A DNA stretch of 16,238 bases from positions 1 through 16,238 of the forward strand of contig DATJBC010000266.1 in NCBI GenBank assembly GCA_035515515.1, written 5' to 3'. The translations under genes were made by a program, and so were the position numbers. The first letter of the stretch is position 1, and every line of letters begins with the position of its first letter. This DNA comes from DATJBC01 sp035515515 (lineage in GTDB: Bacteria; Actinomycetota; Acidimicrobiia; Acidimicrobiales; UBA8190). Positions 7,693 through 15,318 of this stretch are shown here, one piece after another. The notes below the pieces were generated by a model. That model made no database searches. It saw only the letters and a list, made by a program, of their open reading frames with translations, and was not told the origin of the DNA.

Positions 7693-8706
7693 TCATGCCT
7701 GGCAGCTCCTCAGGGCATTGCGCTCGAGTTTGGCGATCTCCACGTCCCCTGTCTTCGTGGGGTGGACGCCGTCGGGCTCGAGCCACCCCCGCCTGCCGAA
7801 CTCGATGTTTCCCCAGTCGATCGAGTGAAAGTTCGGGCGGAGGGTGATCGCCTGTGCGATGGCTTGGTTGATCCCGGTGGCGATGGGCCCGAGGCGGGGG
7901 TTCACGGTCAGGAACGTCACGCAGCGTTGCGACGCCAACGCGTCGACCTCATTTGCGAAATCGACCGCCCAGTTGCTGTTATTCTGAAGTGCGTCGTTCG
8001 TACCCAGCTCGATCAGCCAATCGCGGGTGTGGCCGTCGCTCTGGATCTGCTGGATATTCGAGAAGTGCTCGGCCATGGTGGATCCGATCACGGCGTCGAT
8101 ATAGGGGTCGTCACGGGCCAGGATGCGCTCGAGTGAAGGCGTCGCCAGCACGGTGATCGAGTCCCCGATGATCGCCACGTCGGCGGGAGCACCGGGCGAC
8201 ACCCCTGTGGAGACACCCGGCCCTCCGCTGCCAACTGTGGCCACTCCGGTCGTTGCCGTGACGATCGTCGACGGCACCGCCGACGTTGCAGGGTTGGGCG
8301 CCGCGCTCGCGTCTGCTGTGCTCGCCCCGGCGGAGGCTGGTGATGCCGGAGCGTTGCGACCGACGGTGGAGGGAGCGGGGGTCGAGCCGTTCGTGGCCAG
8401 CACCAACAGGAGCACCGTCGATGCGACGAGGGCGGCGAGTACGGCGAACGTCGTCGCCCGAGCACGTCTTGACCACCCCGCCTTCGGAGGCTCGGCCGCC
8501 GTGGGAGGCAGGGGTGCTGGCGGAGGGACGTGTACTGGTTGAGGGGGTGGGCCGGGGGCGACAGCCTCGAGCGTGAAGGGGGTTACGACGTCGGAAAGGT
8601 TGACCCAGGCGGTGCCGTTCCAAAACGACCGTCGGCCCGTCTTGCGGTCGCGGTACCAGCCCACCTTCCGCACAGAAGGGCCCCCGCTCTCACCGCTTGA
8701 CGCCAT
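7693..8706 (-). CDS. Membrane-anchored SGNH/GDSL hydrolase with DUF2510-like N-terminus
   Basis: A 337-residue protein in four parts. Residues 16-37 (GWYRDRKTGRRSFWNGTAW) resemble the short DUF2510 motif often placed on the cytoplasmic side of actinobacterial membrane proteins. A Pro-rich linker (50-73) leads to one membrane helix at about 84-105. A Ala/Ser/Thr/Pro-rich stalk (106-172) follows. Then comes an SGNH hydrolase domain (about 175-335) with GDSI (nucleophile Ser183), Gly208, GTND (Asn237) and DGVHPT (Asp312, His315). All catalytic blocks are present, so it is probably an active extracellular esterase, lipase or acyl-sugar/peptidoglycan deacetylase; the substrate is not readable. The ATG at 8706 gives the complete N-terminal motif. 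It is convergent with the epimerase gene and separated from its upstream neighbour by 352 bp. Confidence 0.9.
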   Translation of the reverse strand: MASSGESGGPSVRKVGWYRDRKTGRRSFWNGTAWVNLSDVVTPFTLEAVAPGPPPQPVHVPPPAPLPPTAAEPPKAGWSRRARATTFAVLAALVASTVLLLVLATNGSTPAPSTVGRNAPASPASAGASTADASAAPNPATSAVPSTIVTATTGVATVGSGGPGVSTGVSPGAPADVAIIGDSITVLATPSLERILARDDPYIDAVIGSTMAEHFSNIQQIQSDGHTRDWLIELGTNDALQNNSNWAVDFANEVDALASQRCVTFLTVNPRLGPIATGINQAIAQAITLRPNFHSIDWGNIEFGRRGWLEPDGVHPTKTGDVEIAKLERNALRSCQA

Positions 8707-9058
8707 CTCAGATGCCTGACCCCGTCATCCAGCGTCCCCTGATTGACCCGAGCCGGGACCGGGCTTCTCCTGCCAGAGCCCACGCTCACGCCGCCCGAAT
8801 CGACCACTCCGTGGTCCGAGGCGTCCCCTCCGCCAAGCGTCAACGATAGTTGTCCTCTCACAATGAGTTCCATTCGGCGCGAGCGGGCGAGCCGGCGAGG
8901 CGCACCTCCAAGGAGCCGGCCTGACCGCGCTGGCGCTCCTCGCCGCCGATGACGGTGGCGGCCGCGCTCGCCTCGCCGAGGCGCGCCGCCGTATCGGTGG
9001 CCCACGGCCGGCCGGACGGCATGGCACGCCGGTGGCCGATGGAGCGCGGGTCTTGCCC
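8707..9058. other. Gap of 352 bp with no supported gene
   Basis: Both strands were read. One plus-strand frame, from about 8867 to 9211, is open and has a protein-like stretch (HLQGAGLTALALLAADDG). It has no ATG or GTG near its beginning and its second half runs antisense through the next gene. I treat it as chance or at most a relic. The hydrolase promoter should lie here; I see no clear -35/-10 pair. No tRNA, CRISPR or insertion-sequence end is visible. Confidence 0.5.
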
Positions 9059-9406
9059 TTACTGCTCTTGCCCCAACCCGAGTCGCTCGTTCGCCACGGA
9101 CACGCGGTGTTGCACTTCGGCGTCGGCGTGCTCGACCTCGCCACTGGGAACGAACCACCGGATGGTGGCACCGATCACATCGGGCCCTCCGCCCTCGACC
9201 CATTCGGATGAGCCCTGGCGATCCGACGGCACGGCCATCTGAAAGACCTCGGCCCACTCAAGTTCGGGCTTGACGTTCAGCTGCCATTCGATCTCGAGCC
9301 TGTCGCCGATCTCCCTGACGGCCGAGCGGCCCACGATTCGGACATCACTCTGTCTGGTTCCCGCCACCTCGAGCACCATTCCTTTCTTGTGTCGTGTCTC
9401 GGTCAA
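9059..9406 (-). CDS. Hypothetical protein, 115 residues
   Basis: I do not recognise this protein. It is soluble-looking, acidic overall, without signal peptide, membrane helix or cysteine. Its middle (REIGDRLEIEWQLNVKPELEW, about 31-51, read as alternating polar and hydrophobic residues) suggests beta strands. A TTG start at 9406 overlaps the alpha-galactosidase stop (TTGA). An ATG at 9379 (residue 10) is an alternative, but AAAGGA touches it directly, leaving no normal spacing, so the start remains open. The 4-bp overlap with the upstream gene supports a real, coupled cistron; the codon pattern agrees with its neighbours. It may be an accessory protein of the glycoside hydrolase operon, which is inferred from position alone. 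Confidence 0.6.
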   Translation of the reverse strand: MTETRHKKGMVLEVAGTRQSDVRIVGRSAVREIGDRLEIEWQLNVKPELEWAEVFQMAVPSDRQGSSEWVEGGGPDVIGATIRWFVPSGEVEHADAEVQHRVSVANERLGLGQEQ

Positions 9407-11325
9407 CGATGCTGCCGGTCCGGCGTGAGCAGCGTGGACGAGCCGGTGGCAGGTTCGGTGATCAGCGTGTACCCGGCGGCCGTGAAGGTCGTGGCGGCCG
9501 GGTGATCCATCAAGTCAGGCGCCGCCGGGGCCGCCCCGGCGCGTGCCGCCGCGTCAGCAGCGTGGCCGAACGTCAGCGTCTCGTCGAGGACCGCGCGCGC
9601 CTCTCGGTCGAGCAGGGCGAGGTTGTCGGACACGAGCGCCGAGCCGCCCGACAGGCCCACCGCCCGCGCCCATGTGCGTGCGGCCGCGGGTCGCAGGTCG
9701 GTGCTGGTGGTGCGCAGCATCACGCAGTCCGGGTCGTTCAGCCACAAGCGGCGGTGCATGAAGCTCCGCGCCAGCGTGGCCGCGTACGCCCCTCGGGTGG
9801 CCGGTTGCACGTCGAGATAACCCGGCACCACCTCGGCCGACCGTTCCAGGGCCCACAGGGGCGCCACGTCCGGGCCGATGCGCATGGCGTCGACCACGCC
9901 CACCACGTGGGACAAGGGTGCACCGCAGGCGAGGATGAAGGTGCCGTCTCCCGCGCCCCGCCGCAGCGCTTCGAACCCGGCGCGCACCCTCTGGGCGGGG
10001 GTGCAGGAGGCATCCCCCCAGACGCCGTCCACACTCGGGGCGAAGGTGAAGTCGAGCTTCAGGTACTCGAACCCCAATTCGGCCACCCGTCTCGCTGTCT
10101 CCTCGAGGTGCGCCAGCACCTCGGGGCGTGTCGTGTCGAGTCCGTACACGAAGCCGTCGTGCCCGCCGCGCCAAGCCGGGTTCCACCACACGTACAGCGG
10201 AGCCGAGGTGCCATCGGGCTGGCGGCGGCGCGCAAGCCACTCGGGGTGCTCGATGGCCACCCGCGAGTCGGGAGCGGCCAGGAAGGGGGCGAGCCAGAGG
10301 CCCGGCCGCCGGCCCGCCGCCCGCACGGCGTCGGCCAGCGCGCCGAGACCGGACGGGAAGCTGTCGTTCGTGTCCAACCAGTCCCCCACGGCGGACTGGA
10401 AGCCGTCATCGAGTTGAAAGACGTCGAACGGCCAGTCGTCGGCGCGCGCCAGGTTCTCCCGGAAGGCGGCCTCGGTGACGGCATCGAAGTAGTGGTACCA
10501 GGAGCACCAGCCCACCTGGTACGGGGCACCCGTCCGGGCCCCACCGCTTCGCCCCGCCGACGCCGCCCACTCGCCCAGGAGCTCGGTCGGGTGGCGGCCG
10601 TCGCCCTCGCGCACCGCGATGCCGTGCAGGACCCGGCGCTCCCCCGGGTCGAGGACGCTGTCGCCCAGGAACGCCTCGGCCCACAGCTCGACGCGACCGT
10701 CGCCTGTGGGCCGCAGGCGTAGCGTCCCGTCGTGCTGGGTCCCGGCCGTGAATCCGACCAGCAGCAGGGCCCCGGCGGCGTCGGCGAGCACCGTGACCCA
10801 CTCCGAGCGCAACTCGCCTGGGGTCGTCACGTCGCGCTGGTCGGCGTTGTGCAGCGCCTGGAGGAATTCGAAGTGTGCGATCGACGACGGGTCGCGGTCC
10901 ACCCCTAGCGTGGCCACGCCCGAGGGCGACCACGACTGGTAGCCGTGGCGGAACATCCGCAGCGGGGGGGCGACGTCGTCGACGCCGAAGACGATCGACA
11001 ACGACCGGACGGCGACCGCGACGTCGCTGCGGTTGGACAGCGCCCACGTCAGCGCCGGCCACCCGTCCCCCTCGGCCACGTCGACGACGAGGGGACCGAG
11101 GCGCACCGAGCCCCCGCCGGTGACCTGGGCAGCAGGGGTCGGAACCTCACATTGAACCTCCACCCGCAGCGGTCCCAGGTGCACCGCTGGATCGTAGAGC
11201 GACCGGGGCCCTCGACCCACGGAGCCTCCGCCGCGGGGACCGGCGCCCAGGCCCTTCTGAGCGAACTCGCCAAGGGCAAGCATGAACACGGTCGGTGACC
11301 ACGACGGGCGTGGCGCGACGACCAT
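9403..11325 (-). CDS. Alpha-galactosidase-type glycoside hydrolase, GH36 family
   Basis: A 640-residue protein with the GH36 plan: an N-terminal beta-sandwich (about 45-255), a TIM-barrel (about 265-570) and a short C-terminal beta domain. GWCSWYHYFD (272-281), FQLDDGFQ (303-310), GLWLAPF (342-348), YLKLDF (421-426) and MRIGPDV (481-487) are the expected blocks. By family knowledge Asp425 is the nucleophile and Asp486 the acid/base. GH36 enzymes release alpha-galactose from oligosaccharides such as raffinose or melibiose, though some members act on other alpha-glycosides or transfer. No signal peptide is visible, so it is probably cytoplasmic. ATG at 11325 is used; ATG at 11283 (residue 15) is possible, and neither has a strong ribosome binding site. 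Its stop overlaps the start of the 115-residue gene. No sugar transporter lies beside it. Confidence 0.92.
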   Translation of the reverse strand: MVVAPRPSWSPTVFMLALGEFAQKGLGAGPRGGGSVGRGPRSLYDPAVHLGPLRVEVQCEVPTPAAQVTGGGSVRLGPLVVDVAEGDGWPALTWALSNRSDVAVAVRSLSIVFGVDDVAPPLRMFRHGYQSWSPSGVATLGVDRDPSSIAHFEFLQALHNADQRDVTTPGELRSEWVTVLADAAGALLLVGFTAGTQHDGTLRLRPTGDGRVELWAEAFLGDSVLDPGERRVLHGIAVREGDGRHPTELLGEWAASAGRSGGARTGAPYQVGWCSWYHYFDAVTEAAFRENLARADDWPFDVFQLDDGFQSAVGDWLDTNDSFPSGLGALADAVRAAGRRPGLWLAPFLAAPDSRVAIEHPEWLARRRQPDGTSAPLYVWWNPAWRGGHDGFVYGLDTTRPEVLAHLEETARRVAELGFEYLKLDFTFAPSVDGVWGDASCTPAQRVRAGFEALRRGAGDGTFILACGAPLSHVVGVVDAMRIGPDVAPLWALERSAEVVPGYLDVQPATRGAYAATLARSFMHRRLWLNDPDCVMLRTTSTDLRPAAARTWARAVGLSGGSALVSDNLALLDREARAVLDETLTFGHAADAAARAGAAPAAPDLMDHPAATTFTAAGYTLITEPATGSSTLLTPDRQHR

Positions 11326-11352
11326 GCACGCTGTTGTGAGCCTTGCCAGGGC

Positions 11353-11362
11353 GTGCTAGCAC
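11353..11362. promoter_or_regulatory. Small palindrome between divergent genes, possible operator
   Basis: GTGCTAGCAC is a perfect 10-bp palindrome in the 85-bp gap between the divergent alpha-galactosidase and beta-helix genes. CCTTG at 11341 and CAAGG at 11362 add an outer, unevenly spaced pair. A perfect 10-mer palindrome is not rare by chance, so the operator role is only suggested by position. Confidence 0.22.
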
Positions 11363-11410
11363 AAGGGGCGCAGGCCACCGGGGTCCTGCGCGTCCTCCAG
11401 GGAGATCACC

Positions 11411-13396
11411 ATGGATCAGTCGATCGCTGGAACGAGCCGTGCACGACGTCGTTCGTCGAGACTCATCGGCGCACTGGTGCTGGGCGGATCGATGCCGGTC
11501 GTCGCGGGGGCTCTCGTGGCCTTGACGCCCGACGTCGCCTCGGCGGCAACGTGCACCGCTGACGCGGGCGGTACCGGCCTGAGCGCCGCCGTCGTCGCCA
11601 CAGCGTCTCAGAACATCAACACAGACGTGGACGCCACAGGATGCGACGTCGGCATCTTCGTCGGGTCCAGCGCCACCAATGTGACCATCACCGGCATCAC
11701 GGTGTCGGGCGCCAACGACCACGGCATCCTGGCGGTCGACACCAGCGGTCTCACCGTCCAGAACTCCACCATCTCCGGCAACGGCGTAGCGGCGACCACC
11801 GGCATCGCCGAGAACAAGGCGGTCGAACTCGTCGGGACGAGCAACTCGACCGTCACGGGCAACACCGTGACCGGCAACCTCGCCGACGGCGGCATTGGCG
11901 TTGCCGACGACGGCGCGTCGCCCGGAATCGACCCCGGCGCACCCAACGCCGGGACGGACACCCCTGCCACCAACGACGTGGTGACCAACAACACCGTCTC
12001 GGGCAACTACGGGGGCTGCGGCATCGTGGTGGCCTCCTACAACGCCAGCGGCGTGAGCAACGTGACGGTGGGGGGTGCCTCGGCCGGCACCGCCAACACG
12101 CTGACGGGCTCGCCTGGGCAGTTCGGGCCGAACGGCCCGGTCATCGGGGGCATCGTCGTGGCGGCCGATGCAGCGGGTGGCAACGTCTCCAACGTGACCG
12201 TGGAGGGCAACAGCATCACCGGGTCAGGCATCCCTGGCGTGATCGTCCATTCCAACGCACCGGCCTCCGGATCCCTGGCCGCCGACAACGTGACCGGTGT
12301 CGCGGTGCTCAACAACACGATCTCGGGCAACGACTGGCTGGCAACCGACGGTCCGCCCCAGCCCGCCGGCGTCGTGGTCGCGGCCACGTCCATCCCGGCA
12401 CCGGCGGGACCAAAGCTGTCGGGAACGGTGGTGAACGGCAACACCATCACGAACGAGTTCGACGGCATCTGGATCGCAGGCGCCCCCGACACGGACGTGA
12501 CGACGTCGCCCAACCACATCACGGTGACCCCCAACGGCCAGGCGGTGTTCTTCGTACCGGCGCCCGGCACCGGCTACTGGATGGCGGCCAAGGACGGCGG
12601 GGTCTTCAACTACGGGCAGGCCGGCTTCTACAGGTCCCTCCCGGGCCTCGGCGCCCACGTCACGAACATCGTGGGCATGACGCCCACAGTCGATCAAGGT
12701 GGGTACTACGAAGCGGCCTCCGACGGCGGGGTGTTCGCCTTCGGTGACGCCGTGTTCAAGGGATCCATGGGCGGGAGGCACCTGGCCGCGCCCGTGGTGG
12801 GCATCGCCAGCACCCCCTACGCGTCCGCCGAGCCGCCCGAGGAGCCTGTCACCATGGGCGAGGGCTACTGGCTGGCGGGCGCCGACGGCGGGGTGTTCGC
12901 CTTCGGTGACGCCAAGCCCTACGGCTCGTTGCCGGGACTCAAGGTCCACGTGGGGAACGTCGTCGGCATCGTGCCCACGTCGACTGGGCTCGGGTACTGG
13001 CTGGTCGGCTCGGACGGCGGGGTGTTCGCCTTCGGGGACGCCAAGCCCTACGGCTCGCTGCCCGGCCTCAACGTCCGTGTGAAGAACATCGTCGGCATGG
13101 TTCCCACGTCCACGGACCAGGGCTACTGGCTGGTGGGCTCGGACGGCGGGGTGTTCGCCTTCGGCGACGCCAGCAAGCACTTCTACGGCTCGATGGGCGG
13201 GAAGAAGCTCAACAAGCCCGTGGTGGGCATGGCCGCCATGCCCGGCGACAGCGGCTACTGGCTGTTCGCCTCGGACGGCGGCGTCTTCAGCTTCTCCTCC
13301 TCGTCTCCGGCACCGTTCTTCGGCTCCGCCGGTGGGGCCAAGCTCGTCCAGCCCGTCGTGGGTGCGGGCGCGGTGGGAGTGACGGCCGCCGCGTAG
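11411..13396 (+). CDS. Secreted parallel beta-helix protein with six C-terminal GYW...DGGVFAFGDA repeats
   Basis: A 661-residue exported protein. The signal peptide has a basic start (SRARRRSSR), a hydrophobic core (18-38) and an ASA cleavage site after residue 45. Residues about 50-370 are a right-handed parallel beta-helix of the NosD/pectate-lyase-like kind, with repeated VTGNTVTGN, VTNNTVSGN and LNNTISGN turns. Residues 388-658 hold six copies of a 43-44-residue unit (second copy 54 residues) built on GYWLxxxDGGVFAFGDA-x-GSLPG-x-VVGMxPT. That unit is common in secreted actinobacterial, especially Acidimicrobiia, proteins and is probably a beta-propeller-like or all-beta surface module. 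Cys is rare (48, 78, 203). There is no sorting signal. AGGGAG 6 nt before ATG 11411 supports the start. A polysaccharide-binding or lyase role is possible, but I see no catalytic residues I can name. Confidence 0.85.
   Translation: MDQSIAGTSRARRRSSRLIGALVLGGSMPVVAGALVALTPDVASAATCTADAGGTGLSAAVVATASQNINTDVDATGCDVGIFVGSSATNVTITGITVSGANDHGILAVDTSGLTVQNSTISGNGVAATTGIAENKAVELVGTSNSTVTGNTVTGNLADGGIGVADDGASPGIDPGAPNAGTDTPATNDVVTNNTVSGNYGGCGIVVASYNASGVSNVTVGGASAGTANTLTGSPGQFGPNGPVIGGIVVAADAAGGNVSNVTVEGNSITGSGIPGVIVHSNAPASGSLAADNVTGVAVLNNTISGNDWLATDGPPQPAGVVVAATSIPAPAGPKLSGTVVNGNTITNEFDGIWIAGAPDTDVTTSPNHITVTPNGQAVFFVPAPGTGYWMAAKDGGVFNYGQAGFYRSLPGLGAHVTNIVGMTPTVDQGGYYEAASDGGVFAFGDAVFKGSMGGRHLAAPVVGIASTPYASAEPPEEPVTMGEGYWLAGADGGVFAFGDAKPYGSLPGLKVHVGNVVGIVPTSTGLGYWLVGSDGGVFAFGDAKPYGSLPGLNVRVKNIVGMVPTSTDQGYWLVGSDGGVFAFGDASKHFYGSMGGKKLNKPVVGMAAMPGDSGYWLFASDGGVFSFSSSSPAPFFGSAGGAKLVQPVVGAGAVGVTAAA
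12572..13384 (+). repeat. Six tandem repeats inside the beta-helix gene
   Basis: Units begin at 12572, 12701, 12863, 12992, 13121 and 13253, that is residues 388, 431, 485, 528, 571 and 615. The spacing is 43, 54, 43, 43 and 44 residues. The DNA keeps near-identical cores: GACGGCGGGGTGTTCGCCTT recurs exactly in units 2 to 5. Units 3 and 4 are the closest pair, suggesting recent duplication. The last unit is diverged (FSFSSSS in place of FAFGDA). Confidence 0.9.
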
Positions 13397-13419
13397 GCAC
13401 GCCACGCATCGAGGTAGCG

Positions 13420-13451
13420 GCCGACGGGCTGGGAGCTCCCAGCCCGTCGGC
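13420..13451 (+). terminator. Perfect 32-nt palindrome, likely terminator of the beta-helix gene
   Basis: GCCGACGGGCTGGGAG at 13420-13435 is followed at once by its exact reverse complement (13436-13451). The centre is GAGCTC, so the RNA hairpin would have about 14 pairs and a 4-nt loop. It begins 23 nt after the beta-helix stop. There is no U-tract. Its perfect symmetry means it could act in both directions and would block antisense transcription too. Confidence 0.7.
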
Positions 13452-13625
13452 TCCGCTCCCGAGGACGGCGCCGGGGACGGGGACACCATCCTCCGGGGGA
13501 AGATGGCGCTGACTCCTTGCCCTGCGATCGTCACGACGGCCGATCGGCATGGGGTCTTCCGGTGTCCTCCCTCATGGCGCGCGGCACCGGTACGCTGCCT
13601 CGAACCGCGCGACGAGCAACGGAAC

Positions 13626-13630
13626 GAGAG
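13626..13630 (+). promoter_or_regulatory. Ribosome binding site that decides the P-II start
   Basis: GAGAG lies 8 nt before ATG 13639 but only 2 nt before ATG 13633. The spacing favours the second ATG, and that start also puts the T-loop tyrosine at residue 51, as in other P-II proteins. Confidence 0.4.
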
Positions 13631-13638
13631 ACATGGCC

Positions 13639-13977
13639 ATGAAGATGGTGGTTGCCGTCATCAAGCCCTTTCGGCTCGATGAGGTCAAGCGAGGACTCGA
13701 CGCCCTGGGGATCAGGGGCATGACGCTGTCCGAGGCGCAGGGCTTCGGTCGCCAGCGTGGCCACACCGAGGTCTACCGGGGCGCGGAGTACTCGATCGAC
13801 TTCGTGCCCAAACTGCGTATCGAGATCCTGGCGACGGACGACCAGGTCGACGACGTGGTCCGAGCAGTCGTCGGCGCGGCGCGCACGGGATCCATCGGTG
13901 ACGGCAAGGTCTGGGTGCAACCCCTCGACGCGCTGGTGCGCGTGCGTACCGGCGAGCGCGGCACGGACGCCCTCTGA
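13639..13977 (+). CDS. glnK: P-II nitrogen regulatory protein (GlnB/GlnK family)
   Basis: A 112-residue trimeric signal protein that reads ATP/ADP and 2-oxoglutarate and, when nitrogen is plentiful, blocks the Amt channel. MKMVVAVIKPFRLDEVKRGL opens the protein. The T-loop reads GRQRGHTEVYRGAEYSIDF at 37-55, with Tyr51 conserved, the residue that is uridylylated in proteobacteria and adenylylated in actinobacteria. GDGK and RTGERG near the C-terminus are the family's nucleotide-binding parts. ATG 13639 is preferred to 13633 because it puts the tyrosine at 51 and gives a normal ribosome site distance. It lies 42 bp upstream of amt on the same strand, so it is probably the Amt partner, GlnK. 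Many actinobacteria have amt first, then glnK and glnD; here the order is reversed and no glnD follows. Confidence 0.95.
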   Translation: MKMVVAVIKPFRLDEVKRGLDALGIRGMTLSEAQGFGRQRGHTEVYRGAEYSIDFVPKLRIEILATDDQVDDVVRAVVGAARTGSIGDGKVWVQPLDALVRVRTGERGTDAL

Positions 13978-14019
13978 ATCCCTGAGCGAGAGCCCGAATC
14001 CAAGGAGCGCATTCCCGCC

Positions 14020-15270
14020 ATGCATGCCGTCGATACGACTTGGGTGCTCGTCTCAGCTGCCCTCGTGCTGTTCATGACCCCCGGCCTCGCCCTCTTCTAC
14101 GGAGGGATGGTGCGATCGAAGAACGTTCTGGCGGTCATCATGAACAACTACGCCGCCATCGGCGTGATCAGTATCCTGTGGGCGGTCGTCGCATTCAGCC
14201 TCGCCTTCGGAGGGGATGCAGGCGGAGGGTTGATCGGCAACCTGTCACTGACCGGCTTGCGCGGCACAACACATGCGCTCCCGGGCCTGTCACACGCCGG
14301 CGCGTCGCCCATGTCGATCGCCATCTTCCAGATGATGTTCGCCGTGATCACGGCCGCGCTCATCAGCGGAGGCACGACCGACCGGATCAAATTCTCGTCG
14401 TTCGTCGTCTTCATCTGTGTGTGGCTCCTGGTGGTCTACGCCCCGTTGGCCCATTGGGCCTTCAGTCCGCAGGGATGGCTGGCGAAGCGGGGGGTGCTGG
14501 ACTTCGCCGGCGGCACGGTCGTGGAGATCAACTCGGGCTTCTCGACCTTGGCCATCGTCCTGGTTCTGGGGCCGCGCAGGGGATGGCCGAGCGAGGGGAT
14601 GGCTCCGCATTCGGTCCCACTGAGCCTGCTGGGCGTCGGGATCCTGTGGTTCGGCTGGTTCGGCTTCAACGCGGGATCGGCGCTCGGCATGAACGACATC
14701 GCCGTGTCCGCGTTCGTCAACACGCAGCTCGCCGCGGCGTCGGCCCTCTTGAGTTGGATCCTGTTCGAGCGCGTCCGCGAGTCGTTCCCGACGACCCTGG
14801 GTGCGGCGTCCGGCGCCGTGGCTGGCATGGTCGCGATCACGCCGTGTGCGGGCTACGTCACCCCCATGGGCTCCATCGTGATCGGGCTCGTCGCCGGATT
14901 GGTGTGCGCCGTGGCCGTGAGGGTGAAGTTCAAGCTCCGCTACGACGACTCGCTCGATGTGCTGGGCGTGCACGGCGTCGGAGGGCTCGTGGGCATGGTC
15001 CTCCTCGGCCTGTTCGCCAGCAAGTCGATCAACCCCGGGGGAGCCGACGGGCTGTTCGCCGGCGGGGGCTTCCACCTCCTCGGGCTCGAGAGCTTTGCGG
15101 CGATGGTCGCCATGGCGTTCTGCTTCGGGACCACATGGTTGGTGGCCAAGGCCGTGGACACCACGCTCGGCCTCCGGGTGAACCCCGAGGACGAGTTCAC
15201 CGGCTTGGACCTGACGCAGCACGCCGAGAGCGCCTACTCGCTCGGTGGCATGGGCCGCATCGGGAGCTGA
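14020..15270 (+). CDS. amt: Ammonium transporter, Amt family
   Basis: A 416-residue, 11-helix membrane protein forming a trimeric ammonium channel. FMTPGLALFYGGMVRSKNVL at 18-37 is the family's opening signature. Pore residues match E. coli AmtB: Phe107 (FAVIT), Asp161 (DFAGG), Phe216 and Ser220 in GWFGFNAGSA (212-221), and His318 in GVHGVGG. The first pore histidine is replaced: VVEINSG puts Glu169 where AmtB has His168. The C-terminal tail GLDLTQHAESAY (from about 392) is the part that meets P-II proteins. AAGGAG 12 nt before ATG 14020 is the ribosome site, a little far away. It follows glnK by 42 bp and is almost certainly co-transcribed. The tail and the neighbour both suggest P-II gating; nitrogen limitation is the expected signal, though I see no clear GlnR box. 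Confidence 0.96.
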   Translation: MHAVDTTWVLVSAALVLFMTPGLALFYGGMVRSKNVLAVIMNNYAAIGVISILWAVVAFSLAFGGDAGGGLIGNLSLTGLRGTTHALPGLSHAGASPMSIAIFQMMFAVITAALISGGTTDRIKFSSFVVFICVWLLVVYAPLAHWAFSPQGWLAKRGVLDFAGGTVVEINSGFSTLAIVLVLGPRRGWPSEGMAPHSVPLSLLGVGILWFGWFGFNAGSALGMNDIAVSAFVNTQLAAASALLSWILFERVRESFPTTLGAASGAVAGMVAITPCAGYVTPMGSIVIGLVAGLVCAVAVRVKFKLRYDDSLDVLGVHGVGGLVGMVLLGLFASKSINPGGADGLFAGGGFHLLGLESFAAMVAMAFCFGTTWLVAKAVDTTLGLRVNPEDEFTGLDLTQHAESAYSLGGMGRIGS

Positions 15271-15318
15271 CGCCGGAACGGGGCGGGCCGGCGGCCGCCC
15301 GCGGGAATTGGGTCCAAA

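Noticed and set aside
8867..9211. Protein-like plus-strand frame without a start codon
   Set aside because: The stretch HLQGAGLTALALLAADDG looks natural, but there is no start, no known family, and half of it opposes the 115-residue gene; chance is the simpler explanation.
9394..10722. Plus-strand open frame of 442 codons
   Set aside because: It is antisense to the GH36 gene, which carries all family motifs, and its Arg/Gly/His-rich text resembles no protein.
11343..11348. TTGCCA as -35 of the beta-helix gene
   Set aside because: The hexamer matches 5 of 6, but the sequence 17-18 nt further is GC-only and has no -10.
12572..13384. Regular DNA repeats considered as a CRISPR-like array
   Set aside because: The repeats are in frame inside a secreted protein, vary at third codon positions, and have no unique spacers.
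13549..13638. N-terminal extension of the P-II protein by 30 residues
   Set aside because: The extension has no family similarity; starting at 13639 puts the T-loop tyrosine at 51 with a ribosome site 8 nt upstream.
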